The notes under the pieces were generated by a model. That model had not been told where the DNA came from and searched no databases. It was given only the letters and a program-made list of their open reading frames with translations. The position numbers and the translations under genes were made by a program. A stretch of 64,000 nucleotides of DNA, from assembly GCA_015039365.1 (NCBI GenBank), contig WION01000117.1, forward strand, positions 83,682 through 147,681. The letters run 5' to 3'. This document shows, in pieces, positions 55,047 through 64,000 of this stretch. Numbering within the stretch: position 1 is the stretch's first letter; each line of letters opens with the position of its first letter. This DNA comes from Amanita rubescens. Taxonomy: Eukaryota > Basidiomycota > Agaricomycetes > Agaricales > Amanitaceae.

Positions 55047-55652
55047 CCGCACAAGAGTGAACAACATCAACTCAGAACCACTGCAAGACCTCGTTGTTGC
55101 ACTTGAACGGGCATTATACGTAGCCCAAGCATCACGGAGCACCATCGCGTCCACTGGTAGATGCCAATTTTGCCTGTTAGCTCCTGAAATCACTCGGTAC
55201 TACACCTGCTTCGTCTTCGAGTTTGTATTTTCTGATTTATTCTCGACTGCAGCATTACAGAATGTATACAGATCAAGTACGATACTAGTAGTACGATGGA
55301 AGGTCATTCGTTCCCCTGGTCGACACACCAGCTCAACATGGAAGACCTCTCAAACGACTGTTGTATGCTAAAAGTATTGTTGCAGGCTGCCCATGATTCA
55401 AACGATTCGAGCTCACTGCATATATGAACAATCTAGTCCATTATCGGCGTGCAAGAGCACGAATCAACAAGTGTACCCACCTTATCACCAAATGCAAGCA
55501 TGTTTAATGGCGCTCATGACCTCCAGATCAGAGGAGGGAACATCGCCAACGTCGCTGGCTCTTCCAACTTTGTCATTTTCATCAAGCAGGAGTTGGGTGT
55601 TGGCGTCTTAGTTCTGTTATTACTGGCATTTCTGTTCTTTCGTCTGGTATGA
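55047..55652 (+). pseudogene. Type 1 family copy, 5'-truncated, inverted partner of 28440-29015
   Basis: Starts abruptly within exon 2 (NNINSEPLQDLVVALERALY), matching the minus-strand copy at 28.5-28.9 kb nearly base for base, and continues with GRCQFCLLAPEITRYY (both cysteines kept here), exon 3 and an intact exon 4 (MFNGAHDLQIRGGNIANVAG, hydrophobic tail FVIF...LVLLLLAFLFF). Exon 1 and the start of exon 2 are missing because the inverted duplication ends here. So each arm has the part of this gene that the other lacks. Confidence 0.65.
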
Positions 55653-56985
55653 TGAGATGGCAGTGATGCCTTTTGTGGCTTCTCTTGTGGTTCAAGTAGC
55701 TGTGGGCAACGCGTGTGCCAACACTGGTATCCGTAGTGATATGAGATTACTGCGCAGTACATCAGCAAAACGGCAATTTCCGCTTTGGCTGCTCACAGCT
55801 TTGCCAAACACCGCTTCGTCCGCTCTTGCTCTGGCGACGTCATCTCTGGCTACTCTCGCTCTGGCAATGACAGCTCCGGCCACTCCCACTCTGACAGCAA
55901 CCGCTCACAACACTTTGGCTGTGGCGGTGAGTATCTTCTCCAACCGCTCTTGGTTTACCGCTCACGCTGCCCAGCTATCAACATAACCTTCCTCACTGAG
56001 CACCACCGTTTCACCCTCGAGCATCCCCCTCCACTACTCCCTGTTACCCACCACCGGTCCTTCAACCCACAGTCGCTGGCGCTGGGCTTCAGCCCTCACG
56101 GCCTGTGACCTTGCCCGCCAATCAACAAACACTGGCACTACACTGGTTGTTTCTCCGTGCTGTCCCACCGATTCCCGCTGCTTATCCCATCCGTCGTTCG
56201 CCTGCAGTGTGGCTCAGACTATTGTTGCTAGCGCTAGGAGTTCCGCGGGTTTAGGGAATAGGTGAGACTATATGCATGTTTTTTTCGAGATGTACTCACA
56301 ATTCAACTTTCTATCAACACTGGCGAGCTATCGGAGAAGATCGACCAGACTCGCTCAGCAAGCGAAGGTCAGTAGCGCCATTCTTAACCCTCAAGATGTA
56401 CTCACAGTTCAATTTTCTTTTCAACACTGGCGAGCTACCGGAGAAGATACCGATATTCTCAGCCGATAATTACGGCGGTGTTACGGTCAAGTTGAAGAAG
56501 GACGGTACGATTAGCAGCAAGAAGGCGACGCGCCATGAATTTGACCCCTTCGCTATCGGCGCTCGCCTGCAATAGTTCGGACTACATTGCTCCCGGGTAC
56601 TAGAACCAAACTTCTTTCTCGTGCGCTTTGCTAGTTTTGTATCACTCGCTTTCGGAGATTCGCATCATTACCCCGCGCTAGCTGCTATTCAGCCCATTCT
56701 TCGCTCACAGGATCATTTCAATGTATTCCATAGGTACCAATAAACAATGATTTTTGTGATAAATTGATTAGTTATGAACTGCTTTAAAAAGCTGAAAAAT
56801 CACTCTCAGAGCGGTCCAAGCACTCTCAGAGCAGATTTGACCGCTCAGAAAGTGATGTACCTTGCCTAAAAAAGCGGAGAGCCGCTTTTACGGCTTTGGC
56901 GGCTTTGATCGCTCTGAAAAGCGGCCAGAGCAGCCAAAGCGGAAGTTGCCGTTTTGCTGATGTATTCCTGCTCGTTTTGCATTAC
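55653..56985. other. Right-arm-specific segment without a clear gene
   Basis: No counterpart in the left arm. 56285-56345 and 56393-56450 repeat each other (ctcacaattcaactttct and ctcacagttcaattttct, each followed by 'aacactggcgagcta'). 56460-56570 has an open stretch (GGVTVKLKKDGTISSKKAT) that looks like a coding fragment. 56790-56950 is dense in AGCGG/CCGCT motifs in both orientations, as in some non-autonomous repeats. Confidence 0.4.
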
Positions 56986-57779
56986 AAAGTAGGACTACGT
57001 TGCCTTGATGGCTAGTACGCTCGTATTGTCGCCATACGGAATGAATGCACCTCCGCCTCCGAGTCACGGGACTTGTAATTCCTGACATACCGATGCTCGT
57101 CCAGATTTGTATACTGATTTGGACTAGGTCTGACGCACCATTAATACTAAACGCGAATACGGGTATCTGTACTTGTTTTGGATTGCGATGAGCGGGGTCT
57201 ATCACCTTAGTATTCTGGGAGATGCTTCTGTTTCCGAGTCCGCACCAATAGAAAACGCCGGCCACGAGTTGGTGCCTTCTTTACAACCTTCCACAAACAT
57301 GTTCTACGTCCTCTGTTCAACATGATACACATCTAAACTAATATGGGAAACGTTCAAGTTCCCTGGCGGTAGATCGAGATTCCCATGATCGGACGGGCCG
57401 GCTCTCTTGATCTGATTCGATTCCGGGTAGCAGTGGGTTGTTTATTGAATAAAGGATTTCGAGCGAAGACCTGAGAATGACCTATGGTCACGCACGGACC
57501 TGGAAACAAGAAAGCGGGCAGTGCGAACATGGATACGCCAACTGACATTCAATGGTATTCAAAAGGGATGGTATCGGCGACACCGGAGACGGCGCGGCGC
57601 GGCTCCAGAAGTGTGATTACTCTGGCTGCCTAATTGGGTCGCGCACGTCATTGTTGGATGACGCCGTCAAGGTTTGCTTTATAAAAAAGTTACTTCAAGC
57701 CACCATGAATCTCTTCGTAAAAGACGCACCCATACCCATATATCCCACACCCAAGTTCCTATCCCTTCACCATAACTAA

Positions 57780-58539
57780 ATGGTGAATCCCTTCTCCGGC
57801 TCCGCTTCTGTTCGCGAAGTCAGTATCCTTTTGGCATGACCGTGCTCTAGAACTTATCGCTTCGTCCTTCAATACAGAACCCGTGTCATCACAGATGCGC
57901 TGAGGCCATCGAAAGATTGCTTCAAACCATTTCCGGAGGAAACTCTATCAGCTCAGAACCGTTCCAAGATCTTATTGTAGCGTTTGAGCGGGCATTATCG
58001 TTGGCCCGGACATCGCGCTGCAACGCTACATCCACTGGCAGATGTCATTTTTGCCTATTGACACTCAAAACCATTCGGTACGACCTGTTTCGTCGTCGAG
58101 GGCGGAACCTATTTAACAGTTCTCTTGACTGCAGCGTCGCAGAACGCATACAGATCAAGTATGATAACTTAATGAACGAGCGAGGATTTCTCTGGTCAAT
58201 AAATCAGTTCGGGGAATTCATGGAAAACCTCACAAGCGACTGTGACATGCTAAAAGAGCTCCTACAGGTGAGCGCCGCCTGTGCCTTAAATGATCTGAGC
58301 TTACTGTATATATATGGTCAATCTAGTCGATCGTTATTATCCAAGAGCGTGGGTCGACAACACCTTTCTCAACAACTGCAAACTTGTTTGAGAGGGCGAA
58401 TGGCACCAGGATCGAAAGGGGGACCATCACCAACGTTGCCGGATCGTCGAACTCTGTCATTGTCATCGGGCCCCACGAGTTGGGTGTTGGAGTGTTGATT
58501 TTGTTATTAGTGGCATGTCTATTCTTGTGTCCGTTATGA
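57780..58539 (+). CDS. Type 2 CxxC/tail-anchor protein, intact, inverted copy of 26978-27737
   Basis: Exons 57780-57818, 57878-58086, 58135-58267 and 58348-58539, spliced 573 nt (190 aa). Introns 59 nt (gtcagt), 48 nt (gtttcg..gcag; in frame, so retention would give 206 aa) and 80 nt (gtgagc..gag). N-terminus MVNPFSGSASVRE, NPCHHRCAEAIERLL, GRCHFCLLTLKTIRYD, ERIQIKYDNLMNERGFLWS, DCDMLKELLQ, RIERGTITNVAGSSN and a C-terminal hydrophobic anchor ending LFLCPL. Same gene length as the left-arm copy (760 bp) with only a handful of replacements (for example Ile/Val, Arg/Gln, Asn/Asp, Asp/His). Function unknown. Confidence 0.68.
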
Positions 58540-58799
58540 TGAGGCAACGACGCGATCAGGTGAGGGGACGAGAAGGTATGGGGGATAGCTTGGGGTAAAA
58601 CTGCCAGCGTCGCGGATGGGAGGCATAAGTAGACTTAAGGGTTGAGTTCTAGAAGCGGCGATGTACCAGAGGCCATGTATATATACTCTCATGATCAACA
58701 GCAAAAAGATTCACGCTAGCCATTCTAGTTTAAACAAGTCAATAAACGCACATTGCGCTGAATTTAGTACTTAGCAGTGAGCACAGCCGTGGCCTGTAC

Positions 58800-59160
58800 A
58801 GAAATTCTCAAAAAGGAAAACATGGAACTTGGCCCGTGCGAAATCCACTTACAGCGTGTTCTCCTTTGGAGGGTTAAGCACTTATATTTATCAACTGCCA
58901 TATTAGCCACATGTTTTCTTGCCATATGTAAGTCCTCGTGTCCTTAAGTTTCCATTACGTTTTGTGATCAGGACGTGGGGGCGGACGCGGGGACCAACGG
59001 GAAAGAAGTTAAGCGCTCGACTTTCTGGATCGAAGGTCGTCTCGGCGGGCGCTATGAAACCGGTACGTTCCCACTAGTCCCGTGCCTGAGATCCAGGCCC
59101 ATTACTGTCACCCTTCGTCCACGACGGCTTTCCTGGCCCGTGGTTTTTCGTAGGGCTTGA
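58800..59160 (+). CDS. Inverted copy of the unrecognised gene fragment at 26.2-26.7 kb
   Basis: Plus-strand CTEILKKENMELGPCEIHLQ, then LYLSTAILATCFLAI to a gtaagt donor, then GADAGTNGKEVKRSTFWIEG after gatcag. Same exon-intron layout as the left arm; it differs in the 3' part, where the frame leads to a different tail. No complete gene. Confidence 0.35.
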
Positions 59161-59311
59161 AGCGTGACAATCACAAGAAGAATTGAGTGTTTTGCTGTTG
59201 GTTTAGAATGGTCATGGCCAGAATGTAGCGGTCTAAGTGTGCAATACAGTCTTACCTCTGTTTTCCTGATAGATTGGCTATCAGAGCGCCATCATCACTA
59301 GTAAGGGCCGC

Positions 59312-59327
59312 AAAAAAAAAAAAAAAA
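59312..59327. repeat. Poly-A run of about 15-16 bases
   Basis: The corresponding site in the left arm (about 26065-26072, complementary) has only eight T, so the run has expanded or the count is unreliable. Confidence 0.6.
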
Positions 59328-60178
59328 CTTCTTCATGATGGCAGAGATTGGCAGACTCGCGTTGTTATCTCATTTAAACAATATATCTGAGACCCCACAG
59401 AAGGACCGGAGGTTGGGCTCAATCACGGTTACCACCAAAATGGAAAGCTGTGCAAAAACGAGCTGGCACTGTGATGAATGGCAAAAGACGCGACGACTGG
59501 TGGTCACGTTGCGGGGTTGGCGTTGAGGGCCACAATGAGGTGGCCTTGCGTCCCTATTGATCCGAGGGCACGTCAGTGAACCTTATATTTAACCCATCTT
59601 TCGATATGTCCCAAACAAAACCAGCTCCCAGCGCAGAGGAAGGCCCACGTACAAGCAACACATCAGTTAGAATGTCAGGCCAGATAGTAGGGTTGATAGC
59701 TGGACAGTACCATTTGGCGTGTTTTGGCGTGTTTTCGGGGTGAATTTGAGAATCGCTTGGAATCGTACGGCTCCAAATGACGGCAAGTCATGACGTAATC
59801 ATATGGTTGGTGGCTGGATAACGACGGTTTTTGCGGAATCCCGGATCCTATTCTTAGATTGAGTTTGTGACATCAAAGCCTGTACTTACTATATGAAGGG
59901 CAGACATTTGACTGGCCCTAAATCGAACGGAAAAAAGCACATACTATTTAGACACTTGGAAAGGCGCGGATGCTCGCGCAGGATGTGAACACAGAAACGG
60001 GCTGACACAGCGATGACTTTAGTCAACGCGTGACGCGTGACTAGGGTATTATTGTGTGTTGATTTCAGGGGTGCAGGGATAAGGAAGAACCGAGCGCGAC
60101 AGCGATGCGATGTACGGTTAAAAACGAGGTGCTCACGATGGCATACTTACCCGCCCCTATCCCCTCCATCGTTGCTGA

Positions 60179-60908
60179 ATGGCAAACGCGGCCTTCCCTA
60201 CCTTTCCTGTTCATGCAGTCAGTGTTTTTTGGCGTGACTATATCGCCGAACTGATCGCACCATTCCATGCAGAACCTGCCTTGTCGCCAATGTGCAGAGG
60301 CCATGGAAAGGTTGCTTCTCACCATCTCAAGAACGAACTCAGAACAATTCAAAGATGTGATCAGAGTACTTGAACAAGCATTGTCCATGGCCAGGGCGTC
60401 ACGCAGCACCAGCAGATGCCAGTTTTGCCTATTAGCGCCCGAGATCACTCGGTATGAGATCGTATGACACGTGCTTCGTATTCGTGAGTCTGACCTGTTC
60501 TCTCGAATTGCAATAGTATGGCGACGGAATGCGAGTTACTCTTGCAAACGAGCCAGTTCAGCATGGAAAATCTCTCAAGTGAATGTCGCACGTTGAAGGT
60601 GTTATTACAGGTAAGAAAGACCCAATTCAAACGAGCTTCGGAGCTCACTGTCAATTTCGATGTAGTCAATCGTCGGTATCCGTGATGAGCACGGGCCAAC
60701 GAACTCACCTTCCTCTACGTTGAGCCCGAGTGTGCTTGACGGGGCTCATGATCTCGGAATTGAAGGGGGAGATATCGCCAACGTTGTTGGATCTTCCAAC
60801 TTTGTCATTTTTATAAGGCAAGAGTTGGGGGTAGGGTTTCGTCGTAGCGTGTTGGTTTTGTTATCGCTATTAGTGGCATTTGTGTTCTTCCGTATGTTTT
60901 TGAAATGA
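60179..60908 (+). pseudogene. Type 1 family copy, inverted partner of 19994-20735
   Basis: Exon 1 MANAAFPTFPVHA (60179-60217) ends at a gtcagt donor; exon 2 NLPCRQCAEAMERLL and SRCQFCLLAPEITRYE. Like its partner it has the 'gtatgacacgtgcttcgtat' insertion-type change after ITRY and lacks about 22 nt of exon 3, so the frame ends at EIV. Exon 4 (LDGAHDLGIEGGDIANVVG and hydrophobic tail) is open. Exons 3-4 resemble the left copy at 20 kb, but the sequence on the 5' side of the gene matches 25.3 kb, so the gene sits at a recombination junction. Confidence 0.6.
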
Positions 60909-61408
60909 CCTTTTGTGGTATCGATCACGGAGTGACATGAGTGCACGTGCGACGCGTCCTGGACCGTGCGTTCGGCATTCTGCGAGGACACCGGATAATT
61001 CCCACTCGCGCTGTGCGAAGCACAGCAAGAACGGTGACGAGAACCTATGCTTGAGAACCAGGGTCAATACCCCCATTCGTATGCAACTCTGACCCGCGGC
61101 TTCCGCACGACGTGACTCGAATGCAACAATCGAAACTAGTGTAGGCGTTCAAGCGGGACAAAGGGTGTTTGGAACTGAAAGGAAGGTGCGACACGAACTC
61201 AGCTTCTCTCTTTGTCTAAAGACTGCCCACGACGATGGATCGGCTTTGTTACCTCGGTAGATCAAAAGTGACGTACATAATAATATGCTGTACAATAGAG
61301 AAAGATTCGCATGTGGAGTTTCGGAAGTGCAATTAAAGCGGACAGTGAAGAACACGATGCAAGCGCGCTGAGACTCAAAAGCTCGAACTCATCCGAAACA
61401 TTCCACAA
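60909..61408. other. Upstream region of the second PLC copy
   Basis: Inverted copy of 19494-19993, with scattered differences. Confidence 0.6.
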
Positions 61409-64000
61409 ATGCTCGACCTTCACCACGACAATGACTCAACCCTTTTACTTCGTCAACGTTCCCTTCGTCGCGCTCCCAACATTCAACACTCACCTCAACT
61501 CATCCCTCACACTCCCACCTCTTCCTCTCCACCTCCCCTCCTTACACCCACTCACACTCCACCCCCACGCAAGAAACCAACCTTCGCACTTCCAAGCACA
61601 ATGACAGACGCCTTCCGCCGCTTCCAAGCCTTCAGACACGCCCGCTCCTCCTCCTCTTCTTCCTCTTCCTCCTCGGGTACCAAGACACCCGTGACACCCT
61701 ACCATAAACGGAAACACCTCCATGTTCGATCTCATTCAACTCCAACCACCCCAGAGTCCCAGTCTCAAACTCCTCAGATCCAGACTTCTGCTAGCGCGCC
61801 TGTGACAACACAGCCGACGCGTGCCCTCGGGCCTAGTAGTAATAGTAGTGATCCGCAGCAGCAGGCAAAGAATGGAGCTGGGATCGAAGTCCCCGTTCCG
61901 CCTTTACTCAGAGAAGGCACTCAAATGACTAAAATCACGAATAAAAAACGGAAAAAAGTCATGGTGAGGCTTGACCCGGATATGGGCCAAATCATTTGGG
62001 AAGTGATGCAACCTGGTGTTGTCGGGCGTCAACGGATCAGTGCGTGCCTTTCTTTCTTTCTTTCCCTCTCTATCCCCCTCCTTCTCTCTTGCGAGGATGA
62101 GAAACGCTAACGAATACCCTCGCAGTCCCCATCGAAAACATTAAAGAAATGCGATCAGCTTCCGACGCGAGGTACTACCGCGAACAATTCCAACTTTCTC
62201 AAGTCTACCAAGACTGTTGGCTTACGATCATTTACATCCTCGACGGCTCTTACAAGACTCTCCACTTGATCGCTCCCTCCGTTGACGTTTTTCGGGTATG
62301 GGATGCTACCCTAAGAAAGGTATACGCTATTAGACTCGAATTGATGAGCGGATTGGGGAATTTCGAGATGAGGCAGGCGTTGTGGGAAAAACAGTATTGG
62401 AAGGGGAGCGAGTTGGAAGAGAATGAGAGGTTGAGGTTTGGAGAGGTGGAAAAGCTTTGTAGGAAGATGAATATACATTCGAGTGTGGAGAGTTTGTTTA
62501 GGTTGTTCACGGTGCGTGTGTGTCGTTTTCATCCTTTTGCGTCTTTTTTGACTGGGGAGGACAGCAAGCGGATGTCAAGAATCACGGGTATCTCGATTTT
62601 GACGATTTTAGACGATTTGTGAAGCTTCTCAAAGGTCGACCTGAAATAGACAGGTTGTACAAGAAACTGATTCGTTTGAAGAATGAAGAAGAGGGTGTGT
62701 TTGATTTCAAGACTTTTGAGTATTTTATGCGCGAGGTACAAAAGGTGTGTGTGTGTATATGCGTCGTCAACGCAACGTTGACCGTTCTTTAGTCTAGACT
62801 TTCGCATGTAGAGCTTAGAGAGCTTTTCGACAAGCACGCAAGCTACAACGAGGGTGAGGGTAACGCGGAAGTGCATCAAGAGCGCGCAACGACCTTGTCC
62901 TTATCCGCGTTTACCTCGTTCCTCATGTCAGCCGATAACGCCGCTTTTGTGGACCAACACAACAAGGTATGGCACGACATGACGAGACCTTTATCCGACT
63001 ACTTTATCGCTTCGTCTCACAACACGTATCTCGTCGGCCACCAACTCGTCGGAGTGAGCACCGTAGAGGGGTACATCCGTGCCTTATTGCACAGTTGCAG
63101 AAGCGTCGAAGGTACGCTTCCCTCTTATGCGTTTTTTATTCTTTATTTTTTAAATTTCATTGCCTACAGTCGACATTTACGACGGAGACGTTGAGCCTAT
63201 GGTCTTTCACGGTAAATCCTTCACATCCAAAGTCTCCCTTCGCGAAGTCTGTCATGCGATTATCAAATACGGTTTCGTCGTATCGCCTTGGCCGATTATT
63301 ATCTCGGCAGAGATGCATTGTAGCATTCCGCAACAGGATATGATTGCGGAGATTTTGATAGAGGTGTTTGGGAGTGCTTTGGTTAGAGTTGGGCCTGAGG
63401 GGAGAACCAAAGTTACCGAACTACCTAGTCCGGAAGAGTTGAAGGGGAGGATATTGTTCAAGGTGCGTGGCGGGTGTTCATTTCTTTTTTGCGCGGTTAG
63501 CTGAGCGATAGGTGGTGCAGACGAAGGATGTTACGGCGTTGAGGCAAGAGTCGTCTGATGGTACGGACGTGTTTTTAGAGACGTCTGGGACGTCGTCGGC
63601 GTCTGATTCGGACGCATTGCAAGAAGTCGCTTTGGATGCTGGTATGGCTAGAAAGGGTTCGGGTTCAGGTGCGGCGGCGGGTAGTAGCTCACCGATGATC
63701 TCTCCAAAGATCACGTTCAGTCCGCCGATCCAAGCTGCGCGGACAGTCATACAGAGGGTAAGACACGTGGGTCGCTCTCCCTCCAGCAGCGCCAGCGACT
63801 CTGGGCTCGGCTCAAGTCCAGGTAACAGCTTTTTACGACAACTCAGCCGATCCGAAACCAATTTTCCCGACATTCTCAGCCCCGGCCTCTCACCCAAACC
63901 TTCGTCTTTCCCACCTCCCTCTCCCCTCCGCACGCCAACCCCATCCACCAAATCGCTCACCGCCAAACCCAAAATCTCACCCAACCTCCAATCCCTCCTC
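61409..64000 (+). CDS. Second PLC gene, inverted copy, 3' part outside the window
   Basis: Exons 61409-62039, 62126-62511, 62565-62744, 62793-63111, 63170-63462 and 63521 to beyond 64000; same splice sites and phases as the copy at 16005-19493. One extra Gln codon (QQQ) and a few replacements in exon 1 (for example Leu/Pro, Thr/Ile, Phe/Leu); exon 2 is identical in protein. The X-domain motifs SSHNTYLVGHQL and VFHGK and the linker are intact. Intron lengths differ slightly from the left copy. The window ends within the sequence matching 16917 of the left copy, just as the Y domain starts. Presumably a second, potentially functional phosphoinositide phospholipase C. Confidence 0.9.

Larger units (their letters stand above)
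55047..64000 (-). repeat. Large inverted duplication, right arm (continues outside)
   Basis: Partner of 16917-28867. It has about 1.5 kb (55460-56985) not present in the left arm. The arm must extend past 64000, because the match is still perfect in layout at the window edge. Confidence 0.9.

Noticed and set aside
1..64000. tRNA, rRNA genes or CRISPR arrays
   Set aside because: None recognised by eye on either strand. The tRNA-like GGGCCCATAACC at 54227 is a primer-binding site, not a tRNA gene.

Overview
The window looks like a repeat-rich, fast-evolving region of a basidiomycete (most likely Agaricomycete) nuclear genome. Reasons: genes split by many short introns (about 40-80 nt, GT..AG, one apparent GC..AG); a fungal phosphoinositide-specific phospholipase C; Ty3/Gypsy and Ty1/Copia LTR retrotransposons; and a lineage-specific protein family whose last exon carries an 'F.n..d..I..g.i.NV.G..N' motif of a kind I associate from memory with Agaricomycete hypothetical proteins. 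I saw no bacterial-type operons, no CRISPR array and no tRNA or rRNA gene. All exon models were built by hand from splice signals, reading phase and comparison between copies inside the window.

Layout. (1) 0-5 kb: four divergent members of a small multi-exon family, called here the CxxC/tail-anchor family (41-487, 1233-1913, 2447-3201, 3830-4665). (2) 5.6-15.1 kb: a cluster of small secreted-protein paralogues, two intact (12312-12946 and 14408-15095) and two decayed (5658-5990, 10697-11433), mixed with shuffled relics of a phospholipase C gene. (3) 16005-19493: a complete seven-exon PLC gene on the minus strand. (4) 20-40 kb: an amplified array of the CxxC/tail-anchor family, all on the minus strand, in alternating type 1/type 2 modules. 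The copies at 24486-25226, 26978-27737 and 39285-40045 have consistent four-exon models; the others are damaged or ambiguous. (5) 41.5-44.8 kb: the 5' part of a Gypsy element with gag, a textbook -1 frameshift signal and pol, cut off inside reverse transcriptase just before the catalytic YxDD. (6) 44828-54870: a complete 10-kb Copia element on the minus strand with near-identical LTRs, an intact 1901-codon gag-pol and an extra unrecognised upstream ORF. (7) 55.05-64.0 kb: an inverted copy of part of the left side (family genes, then the 5' part of a second PLC gene that runs off the window).

The dominant structure is therefore a large inverted duplication: left arm about 16917-28867, right arm about 55047-64000 and continuing outside, with roughly 97% protein identity where compared and large indels between the arms. 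The Copia element sits next to the inner breakpoint, has no target-site duplication, and has unrelated flanks, so rearrangement (or a chimeric assembly of two haplotypes of a dikaryon) is likely at or near this element.

Functionally only PLC (phosphoinositide signalling) and the retrotransposon proteins can be named. The secreted proteins and the CxxC/tail-anchor family are unrecognised. The latter combines two cysteine-pair motifs, a helical segment and a C-terminal membrane anchor, with at least 14 copies or relics here, and is the best candidate for a previously undescribed system.
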